Shown here one piece after another: positions 27,801 through 39,487 of a stretch of 64,000 nucleotides of DNA. The stretch comes from Nannobrachium achirus. Lineage: Eukaryota; Chordata; Actinopteri; Myctophiformes; Myctophidae. Numbering within the stretch: the first letter of the stretch is position 1; each line of letters opens with the position of its first letter. The stretch covers positions 21,339,251 to 21,403,250 of the forward strand of contig OY997641.1 of NCBI GenBank assembly GCA_963921795.1, read 5' to 3'. Both the position numbers and the translations under genes were made by a program. The notes below the pieces were generated by a model. The model worked only from the letters and a program-made list of their open reading frames with translations. It was not told the DNA's origin and did no database searches.

Positions 27801-30800
27801 AAGCTGATCACAGGAGGAGGCGAAACGGCTCCCATGGAGATCCACCTCCAAACGGACGCTGCCAAAGGCACCTTCACCATCCAGGTACAGATAGCAGGGC
27901 AAGTCACCTGGAATGTGTATGACCTGCGCTGCTGCGCAGGTGTAAAGAGTGGAACCAAAGATTTTTAATATACCAAGATAGGGCAACCTGATCGGAACCA
28001 CTAGAGTAGGACATGGTACACAAAGTCAAGGCCAGAAAGGGCAATGATAAAGTACATTTTCTCCTATGAAAAAAGCCATTTTAGTATGAACATTTTGGGA
28101 ATATGTGTATATATACAATCGGGTCCAATATTTAGTTCAGTGACCATGGAGCTAAAGAATGGTTCAGAAGCTGTGTTCACGTTCACTCTGCCATTGGAAA
28201 TGAATAGACAACCTGCTTCCACCTCCTAAAAAGGTATCCACCTACATCACGCAGATACAGGAATTAAACCGGAATAGAGGGTATGCACATGCATAAAGTG
28301 AATGGCAAATTGAGTGGCAAAGCGAGTTGCAAAGTGAGTTTAATAACGTCGTTTAATGTAATCAGATAGGACTTTTCGTGTTATTCTCTCTGGGTGGGAA
28401 AGATGAGACTTTGAGCACTGAACATGTAGAACTGAATTTAATTGACCGGCTCTGTTTTAAAGAACTGGGCTGAATTTGGGACATCAACATCCATTCAAGA
28501 CAATCTCTGTTCCTGATGATAGTTTGCCACCTAGTGGAGACATATTGTACTGCATGTTGTGGTGATCATCTAAAAAAAATAGAATTTTGTGTAAAAAAGC
28601 ATGCAGCTGCCATTAGCACCCCAAATCATCATTTACTGCAGAAACTGCACACTGGACTTAAACCAACTCTAACTTCAGAAGGTTGACAATTCTATTATAA
28701 ATCCTTGTTTTGAGTGGTCTCTTGTAATATTGTAATATTTTGAGATATGGATTTTTGATATTCATGAGATTCATGAGTATGCCATACAAATTCAAACAAA
28801 AAAAGGTTTTGAATATTTCACTGCATGTGCGGATGTATCTAGAATATAATGGAAGTTTCAAATTTTGAATTATATTACAGAAGAAAATGAACTTTACACA
28901 ATATTCTCTATATACTGTGCTGTATATATTTTTTTGCTTAATCTGTATGTGACTATTGTCTGTCTGTTGCAGGATACTGGAGTGGGTATGAACCAAGAGG
29001 ACCTGGTTGCCAATTTGGGGACCATCGCCCGATCTGGTTCTAAGGTAGCTGTTAATATGCTATACTATTATATTTTCATGTATTTTAACGGTGGTTCTGT
29101 GTACTTTGTTTTGCCCTTGTCACTTACCATGATATCTGAACTGTCCAAGTCGAAACAATTTTCTTTATTTTTTATTTTACTTTTTCTTTTTTTTAAATGG
29201 CATGAAATGCCAACACCATTTACCATAATCTGGTAACTGCAAGTTGGATTAAGTTGATTCTTTTATGACTATGAGCCCCACCACAAATGTCTGGTTCTTG
29301 CAGGCATTTCTAGATGCTCTGACGGACCAAGCGGAGGCCAGCAGCACCATCATCGGTCAGTTTGGAGTGGGCTTCTACTCTGCCTTCATGGTGGCCGACC
29401 GTGTGGACGTCTACTCACAGTCAGCCGAGCCTGGCACTCCTGGCTACAAGTGGTCTTCAGATGGGTAAGACCAAGACCGGAAGAAATGACAGAGTTTAAA
29501 TGTTTTTATTTATACAGGTAAATCCTGTTGAGATACAAGATCTCTTTTTGCGCTGTCAGAAATGCAATAAACTACAATACAAAAAGCTTGAACAACATTC
29601 AAAGCACCTCTAGAAAACATACGAATAGGAACTCGAAATATACTAATTACGGAAGTTTTCAGCAGAGATGGAGGGGGCATTTCATTTGAATATGATTAAA
29701 CATGCAAGATGAGAACTTAATTGTGTGCGAGGACGACATTGGTGATACATGTGCTCTAGAGCTGGGGTCTTCAATGTTTTCAGGCCAGCCAAGGACCCCT
29801 TAGTTGAGAGAGAGATGATGCAGGGCCCCCTACAACCTTTTCATAGATTCCATATAGTTTCATCGTTTGACAGCACAGTCAGTCATAAGTATATTTTGGA
29901 TTCATGTAAATTTGTGTTTAGAGATATTTAACCACTTGTACTATCAATACTTGATACACTTGACCTTTCACTCTGTACTTAATCTGCTCTTTTTCCCCTC
30001 TACACCAAACCTCTTTGCCGAAAATAGCTGATCTACAAGCTCACAATGCCTCCGCTGTGAGGCGTTGTGAGCTTGTAGATCTGCTGTTTTTGGCCACAGT
30101 TCCCAGAATATGGACACTAGGGTTCAAGTTATATAAAAAGGATTTGAAGACCCCCTGTAGTAACTCTGAGGACCCCTTAGGGGTCCCAAACCCCCTGTTG
30201 AAGACCCCTGCTCTAGAGATTGGTTAAAGCTACCGACTGTGTTCTCTCCCAGCTCCGGAGCGTTTGAGATCGCTGAAGCGGGCGGAGTCAGACAGGGGAC
30301 CAAGATCGTGCTGCACCTCAAGGACGACTGCAAGGAGTTCTCAGTGGAGGACCGAGTTAAAGGTACCTCCAGGACACACTGCAATGAGTCATTTAACATA
30401 TTCCATAGTCTCCTATAGTGATTAATGTGTAACTTAGCGTAAACAACCTCACGTTTCCACACGTTGTTGTTCTGTCTGTTTCAGAGGTTGTGAGCAAGTA
30501 CAGCAACTTTGTCAGTTTCCCCATCTTCCTGAATGGACGCAGACTGAACACACTGCAGGTCGGCCTCTATTCTTTCTGTCTGTCAGATTAGGGCATTAAC
30601 AAAAAAGTCGACAAGTCGACTGAGTCGACTTCATTACGCAAGTCGACTCCCACCAGAGAAAGTATACTTAAACTTTTTTTGTGTGCAACACAATTTGCGA
30701 CCGATTCTAAACGTGGCATTTGGTATCCACCTGTATCTTCCTCATGCAGGCCCTGTGGATGCTGGAGCCCAAGGAGATCAGCGAGTGGCAGCACGAGGAG

Positions 30801-33800
30801 TTCTACCGCTACGTGGCCCAGTCGTACGACAAGCCCCGCTACACGCTGCACTACCGCGCTGACGCCCCCGTCAACATCCGCAGCATCTTCTACGTACCTG
30901 ACATTGTGAGGGCTGCAGATCACACCCCATCACAAACCTAGCGTTAGAAATTTCGTTCTGTTCCGCGATTTGTTTTGTCTCTCCGCATCACAGCAAACCG
31001 CGGCTTCCGATTGGTCTGTGGTGCGGAGCAACCCTAACCCTACTCTGATTTGTTGGAACAACACCACGTGGCTTTCCAGCCACCGCAACTTCCGATTGGT
31101 CCGTGGTGCGGGGTGGGACAAATACACCAGTCTGTATTGGCTGGCTGATGACGTAGCTACTAGGGGTGCCACGGTACCCCTAAACCGAACCGTACGGTAC
31201 GCCCTGCACGGTACCCCGTTCAATACGCCTTTAGGAAACCGCGGTCTTTTTGTGTTTGCAAATTAATTAATTTCTTACAGCTGGACAGCCACTGTGCATC
31301 GTGCACAAGACAATCTCCACTAAACCCCGCTCCGCAAGTAAACACGCACTATAGCCCTCACCCCCACCTACTCTGTAACAAGAGCCGACATTCACACTCG
31401 CAGCAGAGCAAAGCAGTTGAGAGTCCTCACAGAGACAGAAAAACGAAGCAGCTAGTCGCTAAGCTGTGCAGTGCGGAGCGCACGCATTGTAGTTGTTGTA
31501 ACATGGAGAACAAGTCCAGGAGAAATCTGCTTGTTGTTTTTAGACTGACCATAGCAGGCAGCGTTAGCAAGCAACAAAGCCAAACGTAGCGTAGCCCCCA
31601 GCCAGAGTGTCAGACACCCGCTAGTCTCACTCACTCACTGACTGACTGGAGGAACAACGCATGGTGAGTGTTGTTGCCATGTCTGATTATTATAAGCCAC
31701 GTTGAGCTTGTTTTTTATGTAAAGTTGCTTGTAGGCTAAATAATGGTGGATGCGGTGGTGAGCTTGTAGATCGGCTCGGCCACTTTCAAATAGCCGACGT
31801 GTATAGGTTTAAAGACCTCACGTGGCCTATATTCACTTATTTAAGCCTTGTTTTCATAGATCTGGTTGCTTATTCCTCTCGCAAAGTTTGGCAACACAGT
31901 GAACACACCCGTCTATTTTGGTTATAGTAATGAAAACTTACAGAGGTAGATTTGCTCAAGCTTGTAGCCTACTATAGTATCTCTTGTTGTGTGCAAAACA
32001 ATTTGTTCATAAATAAAGCACTTTGAAACTGAAGACGATGGCCAATATTGATGATAATAGAAAAGAAAATAATTTTCCCCCTTTTTATTTTAATTTTATA
32101 TTATTAATTTTTTTAACCCACCTTAAGGCTAAGAGGCACTGTCATAATTCAATTAGCTTAGAAGCAAAATAAAAATAGATTTTTGGAAAGTAATTTATTT
32201 TTATTTATTTTTTTAATGCAAAACACGAAACCGTGACCCCAAAACCGAGGTACGAACCGAACCGTGGGCTAAACGAACCGTGGCACCCCTAGTAGCTACC
32301 CTAACCCTACTCTGATTCGTTTGGAATCAGCAACAACCTCGTACGTCTCAACGGACATTCAGAAATGCGAGTTGGGCTTTTATCATGCAGTGGAAAATGA
32401 CTTAAGATTAGGAGTGAAATGAGGAGCAGTAATTAATTAATCAGAGAACTATGTTTTGTAATAAAATAATTGGTTTAGGGATGTGCTATTCACAACTTAA
32501 CTAAAATGTGTTTTAGTCTGCTTTTAACATAACATAATTTCTTGTAATCTTTGGGTTTTGATGATTTATCTTGATTTTGTACCTTATCATCATTTATTAT
32601 CAAAAAATGTATCATCAGATTAATTGGAGTGAAACTTTGACTGATTAGTTGTTTATAAAGTATATCGTCGTTGTCGGGTGGAATCCTCGTATCTCCCAAG
32701 TTTCAAATTTGTAATTTTTTTTTCGCAAAGTAAAGCACTGCTTCATCATACGTATGGCCATCTCACAAAAGTAGTGAAAACAGGTGATCTACAAGCACAC
32801 AACGCCTCGCGGTGCGAGGCGTTGTGTGCTTGTAGATCGTCTGTTTTCAATAGTTTAAATCATTTTTAAAATGAAAATGCAAAACGAACGGTTTTGGACA
32901 TACAAGGTTTTTCACCCGACAACAACGATATGTTTGTAGTGATGTGCTAGTTGGAACATAGATGTATTGAATGTTTTCCTATGTGTCTGTGCTGTGAGCA
33001 GAAGCCCACCATGTTTGATGTGAGCAGGGAGATGGGCTCCAGCGTGGCTCTGTACAGCAGGAAGATTCTCATCCAGACCAAGGCCACTGACATCCTGCCC
33101 AAATGGCTGCGTTTCCTCAGAGGTCCGTGTCTCTCCTCTTACGCCTCTGTCTCTCTCCTCTTACACCTCTGTCTCTCTCCTCTTACGCCTCTATCTCTCT
33201 CCTCTTATGCCTCTGACGCATTGTGAGCTTGGAGAAAGCCTCTTGAAATTAGCCTTCTGACTCTCAATAATCCCCATGCATAACCTTTTAAGTCTTTTAA
33301 AACTGTCTAAACTTTGTATATCGTCGTTGCCGGGTGAAAACCTTGTTTGTCCGAAACCGTTCGTTTTGCATTTTTCATTTTAAAAATGATTTAAACTAGT
33401 GAAAACAGCCGATCTCCAAGCACACAACGCCTCGCGGTGTGAGGCGTTGTGTGCTTGTAGATCTGCTGTTTTCATTACTTTAGTGCGACGGCCTTGTACG
33501 ATGAAGCAGGGGTTTACTTTGCGAAAGAACGTACAAATTTGAAACTTTGAGATACGAGGTTTCCACCCGACAACGATGATATTGTATTTTGAGATGTGTG
33601 TGTGTGTGTGTGTGTGTTTGATCAGGTGTGGTGGACAGTGAGGACATCCCATTGAATCTGAGCAGAGAGCTGCTTCAGGAGAGTGCTCTGATCAGGTAGA
33701 GCAACCGTTTTACTCATTCTTTCACACAAACAACTCCCTGTCTCACATACCATCCACTCATCTGTATGTCTATGAAATAACCCATCTTACAGTCCATCCA

Positions 33801-36800
33801 CCCATCTATACGTCTATAAAATAGCATCTAATGGATTTACTATAGAGGGTATGTGCAGGACATCATCTTCATACCCGGATGTTTCTGGCCTTGACATCCA
33901 AAGATGTCAGATGTCAGATGCCAGAAAGTATTTTGTTTTTGGGCTTGTATGCCTTTATTGATAGGACAGTAGACTGACAGGAAATGGGGGGAGAGACATG
34001 CGGCAAAGGTTGTCCGGATCTGAAATCTAACCGGCGACGCCGCCAGGCATCCATGTCTATGTGGCAATGCTGTGCCTGGACCAGTAGGCCAGCGGGAACC
34101 CCTATATCAAACCATTTTAACATCCAGTATAATGGGTTCTATTGATTTTCATCACGCCAGCTTTAATGAAGGACCAATCAATATCTTGAGCCATTTAGGC
34201 CTGAACGCAAAAGTGGGTCACTTTAGATTTGAACCACATTATTTTATGCTTTAACTATTTAAAAAAAATAGCAGATACACAAGCTCACAGTGCGGCACCG
34301 AGTGCCACTTGTAGATCTGCTATTTTTTTAAGTCTATTTTTGACCCGATTCCATAAATATCTTCTAAATCAGTGGTTCTCAAACGTTTTCATGTCAAGGA
34401 CCCCCAAAATTACATGTATTTAGCCGCAGATCCCCATATAAAAATATGTTGTCCCCAGGGACCACTCAAAAGCAAATATTTGAGTTGCAAATGTTAGCTT
34501 TTAAAAAGATATATTCAAAGACTTGCAAAAAGAAATCAAGATTTAGATCAAGATGTAGCAGAACTACAGTGCCGCGCTGTGAGCTTGTATATTTTTCAAT
34601 AGTTAAAGCATTCAATAATTCTAGGCCTAAATGGGTTTTAATTGAGCGGTTTTGTAAAACGTCTCTTTCTCCCCGTGTCCCTGGCTCCTCCAGGAAGCTG
34701 CGTGACGTGCTGCAGCAGAGGGTGATCCGCTTCCTGCTGGACCAGAGCAAGAAGGAGCCAGAGAAGTACAACAAGTTCTTTGAAGACTACGGCCTCTTCA
34801 TGCGCGAGGGCATCGTCACCACCCAGGAGCAGGACGTCAAGGTGCAGTCTGAGGGGGGGCTTCGTCATTAGGGACATGACACGATTATGACATTTCACAT
34901 GACGATTAATTGTCACTCAAATAATTGCGATTAACAATTTAATTGTGTTTTTGTCGTTGACAGTTAAATTTCTGTTGGCTTTTAGGCTTTGAAGTTGCAC
35001 ATGATGGTAGATATGACGCATAACCTAAATATACAGAAATTACTGACATATTTGACAACTTTATATTTAAAAAAGAAATGGCCGATTCGACGCGTTGTGA
35101 GCTTGTAGTTCTGCTATTTCCACTATTTTTTACTTATAAAAAATATATTAAGGTTTTTCAACATCGAAACAATTATGACGATTATGAAAAATAATCACGA
35201 TTATGTCAAATAATTGCGATTAGACGATTATGTAATAATTGTGACAGCCCTATTCGTCATACAGTATTTGAATTTGAATGCTTGACACATTCAAGATCTG
35301 GAATTATTTTATGCTTTAGCTATTGAAAAATAGCGGATATACAAGCTTGTAGATCTGTATTTTAGAGAAAGATCTTGAACATTTTTGTAAATGTTTTAAC
35401 TCAAATCTCTGCTTCTGGGTGGTTCCTTCCTGTAACAACGTATTTTGAGATTGGCATCCGTGGCCAAATAGGCGTAATTTTGAGGGACCATTGACATGAA
35501 AAAGTTGAGAACCGCTGATTTAGAAGACGGATTTAGAAGACATTTATAGAATCGGGTCAAAATATTCAAAGACTTGCACAATTATTTATTTATTTATTTT
35601 TTTGCTCGCAGTGCAGCACTCGGTGCCACGCTGTGAGCTTGTATATCTGCTATTTTTGTATAGCTAAAGCATAAAATAATGGTTAAAGCGGTTCAAGTCT
35701 AACGCAACATATATATATAACTATAACGAACAACAAATCATAACCATATTTAGAATTGTCTTCAATTTTCCGGTAGAGGTTGAGATGTTGTCGAACAGTC
35801 AAGAGTCACTGTCCATGTGGCTTGTCATGATTTCCAGGAGGACATCGCTAAGCTGTTGAGGTTCGAGTCCTCTGCGCTGCCCGCCGGGCAGCAGACCAAC
35901 CTGATGGAGTACGGCACCCGCATGAAGGCTGGCACGCGCAACATCTACTACCTGTGTGCCCCCAACCGCCACCTGGCAGAGCACTCAGTCTACTACGAGG
36001 CCATGAAACAGAAGGACATGGAGGTGACGTCTGAGCATTGTCTGTGTGACGGGTTTCTCTAGCCGTGATCTTTGTGTGAATTATGTTGTGTTGCTTTTGG
36101 GTAGAGGAATAGAAACCTCAGGTTTTGATGGGGGGGGGGGGGGGTGGGGGGGGAAAATCCTCAAGACCTCAATCTTGCAAATGCATTGGGAGGAAATAAT
36201 GTACAAATAACAACATACATTCTATGTATATTTCTATGTAGATACCGTAATTCATACTTTGTTGCACAGACCTTTAACGTGACGAAAGCAACATATTTTC
36301 CTCGAGTAACAATGCCTAAAGGCCAGGGTAGTCACAATTGAAGCCTGTCTTGTGTGTTAAAGCCTGTTTGTTTGTCATTACTTATGCCTTCTGCTCCTCC
36401 AGGTGCTGTTCTGTTACGAGCAGTTTGACGAGCTGACGCTGCTGCACCTGCGGGAGTTTGACAAGAAGAAGATGATCTCTGTGGAGACGGACATTGTGGT
36501 GGACCACTACAAGGAGGAGAAGTTCCAGGACAGCAAGCCCGGTTAGACCCGTTTAACCCACTAAACTTAATTTTAAAAGAGGAAATCACTCTCTCACACT
36601 TATGCCAGTGATTGTCCTGACCTCTGCTAGTAGCCTTGACGCCTCCTCTCCTCTGTGTGTGTGTGTGTGTGTGCGTGTGCGTGTGTGCAGAGTCAGAGCG
36701 GCTGACGGGGGAACAAGCTGAGGACTTGATGGCCTGGATGAGGAACGTTCTGGGCACCAGAGTCGCCAATATCAAGGTAATTAAACCACACGGCATCAAT

Positions 36801-39487
36801 GCATATCGTCACTGTGGGCAGAAACCTCCATATCTCCATATTCTAACTTTCGGTGTTTTCTTTTTTCGTAAATGAATGCCCTACTTGATCATACTACAGC
36901 GTCACACACAAGCATAGAAAGTAGCAGATACGAGGTTGTAGATCTGCTACTTTTGAATTTGAATCCTGGCTCAGCAGCCGTATTGGAAAGAAACTGGGCC
37001 TCTTCCTTCACAGGTTTTAAGGATACTGATGAAGGCTCTGTTCCATTCTGGTCAAACAGAGTCAGGGTGCTGATACTGTGCATGTTGGCTCACTGGAAAC
37101 ACTCTGCTACTCCAATGGGTCTCAAACTGTCCTTGAGTGGGTTCCAAATGGCCCCTTATGGGTCTGTAACTCTGAGAGTGTGCAAATGGAACCAAATGAA
37201 CCTGTACAGGTCCATTTGGTTCCATTTGTACACTCTCAAGAGTTACGGTGGTTCAGAAATCAAAACATTTTAGAACCACTGTGCTGCACCAAACGGAACA
37301 GAGCCTTCATTAGAATCATTGTAACACCTGTGAAGGAAGTTCTACATCTGCACGTGGACACAGGAATCTGGCCTTTAGGCCCTGACTTGGTGTGATCACA
37401 TATCTAACGGGGTTAGGCTCGGAATAACTCCCAATAGCAGATGCTTTTCCTGCCGTTCCTTTGAACTTATGACACTTGAGCGGCTGATGGGTGTGTCAAC
37501 ACAGTGATGGTCTTCCGCCGTTTAGGTCTGTCCCATTGGTTAGTGCCTATCACTAGCGGGTGACAGTTGAGCAGTGCTGAAACACAAGCATTATATTCAA
37601 TGCTTGTGCAAAATTAGTACTTTTTTAGGACTGATACAGTTGAAAATGGGGTGAAGTGCTCCAAGTTTTGAATTTGTTTAAAATGTGTTTGTAATTTCTC
37701 GTAAAAGAAATAATGTTGTGAAGGAAGTAAGGGCCCATTTGAACCTTTTTCCACTCCCTCCGTACCCCAACCAGGTGACCCCTCGCCTGGACACGCACCC
37801 AGCCATGATCACGGTGCTGGAGATGGGGGCCGCGCGTCATTTCCTCCGCACCCAGCAGGTGGCCCGCACCACTGAGGAGAGAGCCCAGTTACTGCAGCCC
37901 ACACTGGAGATCAATGCTGGGTAAGAGATGACAGGGTCACGTTGTGGAGTGTGAGTGGTGTGGAGTGTTAAATAGTGCCTGGATCCAAAGTGTTTCAACT
38001 GTGCATTACGTTGAAACATTAAAGCAGAAATAAGCAGTTTTCTGCTGACATAAGCAGGAATCATGCAATTGCTTATTTTTATTTTTATTTTATTATATTC
38101 AGGCGGCTAACAATGCTCCCTAAAAAATCTAGTCTCTGTGGCGCTTCTTGGAGCCGCAGTCTGCCTCCCAAACTATTATTTTATCTGTAAGAAGCTCTGT
38201 CATTAGCAGCTCATTGGTGCATGAACCAGCCGACTGGGGCTAAAAGGATTGACAGACAGGTCAACCAATCTGAACAAAACAAGAGGCGGTCCTGATTGGT
38301 CTGTTATTTTGGATGGGCACCCAGTTTAATCGACCAATGACAGAACTTCTCACAGATAAAAATAATAGTTTTGGAGGCAGATTGTAGCCCCAGGAAGTAT
38401 CACACACACAACATCTCTTTAGGAAGCATTGTTAGCCGCCTGAATAAAATAAAATAAAAATACATTTTTAAAATCAGCAGTGATTCCTGCTTATGTCAGC
38501 AGAAAACTGCTTATTTCTGCTTTAAAACACGATGGCAGAGGAAACCGTGCAAGGTATCTTAGGACCAGTTAGGGGTTCAGAGGTCTCTCTCCAGCCAGAC
38601 TGCCGCCTCCCACAATTATGGGATGGTTCCGTCATACCGTCTGTGCAAAGGAAGCTCTGAAAATTATCCAGGGGATGAAGCGGATGTCCCGCCAACTCTC
38701 CGTTTTGTCTTAAATAAATGTGTCCTCGCCCTTACGGCGTGTTACTTCTTAAATGTGTCCTACTGTAAATCTAATTAGTCTAAGCATAGATGGCTTGCTG
38801 CTTATCACAAATGGGAATTAACACATTGAATGCCATTGATTAAACAATGATCCCTCTATAATTGATTCCCCAGACATGACCTCATCAAAAAGATGCACGC
38901 ACTGAAAGACTCCAACTCAGACCTGGCTGGACTGCTACTGGAACAGGTGAATACCACTCTGCACACACAGTCTGTTAAACCACTGCTTCCCAAACAGTCA
39001 CAGACCTATTGTTATGTGTCACGACTCGAGTTCTTTTCCAACATTAAAAAAATACATATTTTATATACGTTAATTTTTTTTATACATTTAAGAAATGTAT
39101 AATTAAGAGATGCATTGTGAGCTTGTAAATCTGCTATTCTCTCTAATTTGCACCACGGGCAAACGTCTAATTCCTCTTTTGGGTCTTGAGCTAAAAAGTT
39201 TGGGAACCACTGTGTTAAACAGCTATTTCAGCCCTTTGAGGTTTAAATGTGTTAATAGGGGATTGCTTATTGACTTCTACAGTATGTCGCTGTAGGGCTA
39301 CTACTCATAAAATATATTAGTTTTTCCCCAGAAAGGTCAAAACATAGTTTCAAGATTTAAATTTACATTTTGTTTTCCGTCGCAGATCTACGACAATGCC
39401 ATGATCGCAGCAGGCCTGAACGACGATCCCAGACCCATGATCGCCCGCCTCAACGAGTTGCTGGCCAAAGCTCTGGAGAAGCACTGA
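24839..39487 (+). CDS. trap1: TRAP1, mitochondrial HSP90-family chaperone
   Basis: ATP-dependent chaperone of the mitochondrial matrix. Eighteen exons: 24839-24959, 26494-26661, 27535-27617, 27744-27884, 28973-29044, 29304-29464, 30253-30362, 30485-30558, 30750-30905, 33002-33122, 33626-33695, 34694-34841, 35838-36023, 36403-36541, 36691-36776, 37775-37920, 38874-38946 and 39386-39487. Together they make 2157 nt, or 718 residues plus stop (human protein 704). The start [20 protein letters not shown] is basic and amphipathic, as in a mitochondrial targeting peptide. GHKL ATPase motifs follow: [16 protein letters not shown] (catalytic Glu and Mg-binding Asn), DTGVGM and [16 protein letters not shown]. 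The middle domain has [18 protein letters not shown] and [15 protein letters not shown], and the C-terminal dimer domain ends [15 protein letters not shown]. Every splice site is GT-AG and the phases agree. The introns are loaded with MITEs. It lies downstream of crebbp in the same order as human 16p13.3. Confidence 0.97.
25050..25232. mobile_element. hAT-type MITE (CAGTGGTTCTCAAA ends) with target duplication GTCTATCT
   Basis: The 183-bp element begins cagtggttctcaaagtgg and ends tttgagaaacactg. Both sides carry gtctatct (25042-25049 and 25233-25240). An inner palindrome, gacagtgtacaaatggaacc, and its complement fold the centre. It lies in trap1 intron 1. Confidence 0.92.
25524..25705 (-). 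mobile_element. LINE 3' end, inverted copy
   Basis: ttgattgattgattgaagac is the reversed AATC tail. The next 160 bp match the 3'UTR at 5130-5270 and 6134-6195. It lacks the foldback found in that copy. It lies in trap1 intron 1. Confidence 0.85.
26062..26459. mobile_element. hAT-type MITE (TAGGGATGGGACGATA ends) carrying an inserted palindrome
   Basis: Flanks atccctac (26054-26061) and atcccaac (26460-26467) form an 8-bp duplication with one change. The body aligns with 16325-16682 except for 63 bp at 26174-26236. It lies in trap1 intron 1, ending 34 bp before exon 2. Confidence 0.88.
26174..26236. mobile_element. Short palindromic element inserted in a hAT MITE, with 7-bp duplication ACATTTG
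   Basis: ACATTTG flanks the insert at 26167-26173 and 26237-26243, while the sister MITE at 16325-16682 has one ACATTTG and no insert. The ends CAAAAAATAGCAG and CTATTTTTTGC are complementary. This is the best evidence in the window that the palindrome is a mobile unit. Confidence 0.88.
26811..26985. repeat. Inverted-repeat element with telomere-like centre
   Basis: tccattccgacatgtcgcc and its complement flank a centre reading aagggttagagatagggtta. Related copies are at 58537-58700 and 59228-59390. It lies in trap1 intron 2. Confidence 0.85.
29762..30210. mobile_element. hAT-type element (CTGGGGTCTTCAA ends) with target duplication CTCTAGAG
   Basis: The left end ctggggtcttcaatg is matched by the right end gttgaagacccctg. 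CTCTAGAG stands on both sides (29754-29761 and 30211-30218). A near-perfect short palindrome is nested at 30017-30093. It lies in trap1 intron 6 and ends 34 bp before exon 7. Confidence 0.92.
30017..30093. repeat. Short palindromic element, 77-bp copy nested in a hAT
   Basis: gccgaaaatagctgatctac at the left pairs with gtagatctgctgtttttggc at the right around a short CCTCCGCTGTG-like loop. Confidence 0.88.
31161..32291. mobile_element. hAT-type transposon, 1131 bp, with target duplication GTAGCTAC
   Basis: TAGGGGTGCCACGGT and its complement ACCGTGGCACCCCTA end the element. GTAGCTAC is on both sides (31153-31160 and 32292-32299). The subterminal sequence is rich in cgaaccg/cggtacg repeats. 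No transposase frame was recognised. It lies in trap1 intron 9. Confidence 0.93.
32662..32931 (+). mobile_element. 270-bp MITE with central palindrome, upstream of trap1 exon 10
   Basis: Ends are atatcgtcgttgtcgggtgg and tcacccgacaacaacgatat. The centre is a palindrome using cacaacgcctcgcggtgcga. It is an inverted counterpart of 33318-33582. Its right end lies 70 bp before exon 10 (33002). Confidence 0.9.
33318..33582 (-). mobile_element. 265-bp MITE, inverted partner downstream of trap1 exon 10
   Basis: Same family as 32662-32931 in the opposite orientation (the ttcgttttgcatttttcatt segment is now on the left). A third copy is at 43275-43530. It lies about 195 bp after exon 10 and 43 bp before exon 11. 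Confidence 0.9.
33597..33625 (+). repeat. trap1: (GT)n tract serving as the 3' splice region of trap1 exon 11
   Basis: tgtgtgtgtgtttgatcag precedes the exon start at 33626. The usual pyrimidine tract is replaced by a short GT run. Confidence 0.85.
34264..34332. repeat. Short palindromic element, diverged copy
   Basis: aaaatagcagatacacaagc pairs with gatctgctatttttttaa. The core is GCGGCACCGAGTGCC instead of the CAACGC type. A half copy lies near 34560-34595. Confidence 0.75.
34369..34520 (+). mobile_element. hAT-end repeat upstream of trap1 exon 12
   Basis: Starts cagtggttctcaaacg and continues ttcatgtcaaggaccccc. A related inverted block lies at about 35400-35517 (ttgagaaccgctgatttag), so exon 12 stands between them. 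Confidence 0.75.
34869..35252. mobile_element. hAT-type MITE with target duplication TTCGTCAT, 27 bp after a trap1 exon
   Basis: TTCGTCAT occurs at 34861-34868 and 35253-35260. The element begins tagggacatgacacgatt and ends aattgtgacagccct. It starts 27 bases after the donor of exon 12 (34841). Half of a short palindrome (gacgcgttgtgagcttgtag) is inside at about 35079-35120. Confidence 0.9.
36655..36690 (+). repeat. trap1: (GT)n tract at the 3' splice site of trap1 exon 15
   Basis: tgtgtgcgtgtgcgtgtgtg then cag runs straight into the exon at 36691 (AGTCAGAGCGG). No separate pyrimidine tract is visible. Confidence 0.9.
37372..37725. repeat. Dispersed segment, copy 1 (trap1 intron 15)
   Basis: Shares gtctgtcccattggttagtg, gacagttgagcagtg, gtgctccaagttttgaattt and aaaagaaataatgtt, in the same order, with 40070-40415 in the trap1 3' region. 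It is likely an old repeat of unknown class. Confidence 0.75.
38019..38525. mobile_element. TTAA-flanked foldback MITE, 507 bp
   Basis: TTAA at 38019-38022 and 38522-38525 bounds near-perfect inverted arms. These begin agcagaaataagcagttttc and end gaaaactgcttatttctgct. The two halves also match further in (gccgcctgaataaaat). TTAA use is typical of piggyBac-like elements, but assignment without transposase is inference. It lies in trap1 intron 16. Confidence 0.85.

Noticed and set aside
36130-36152. G-quadruplex regulatory element
   Set aside because: A plain poly-G run in an intron; nothing else supports a function.
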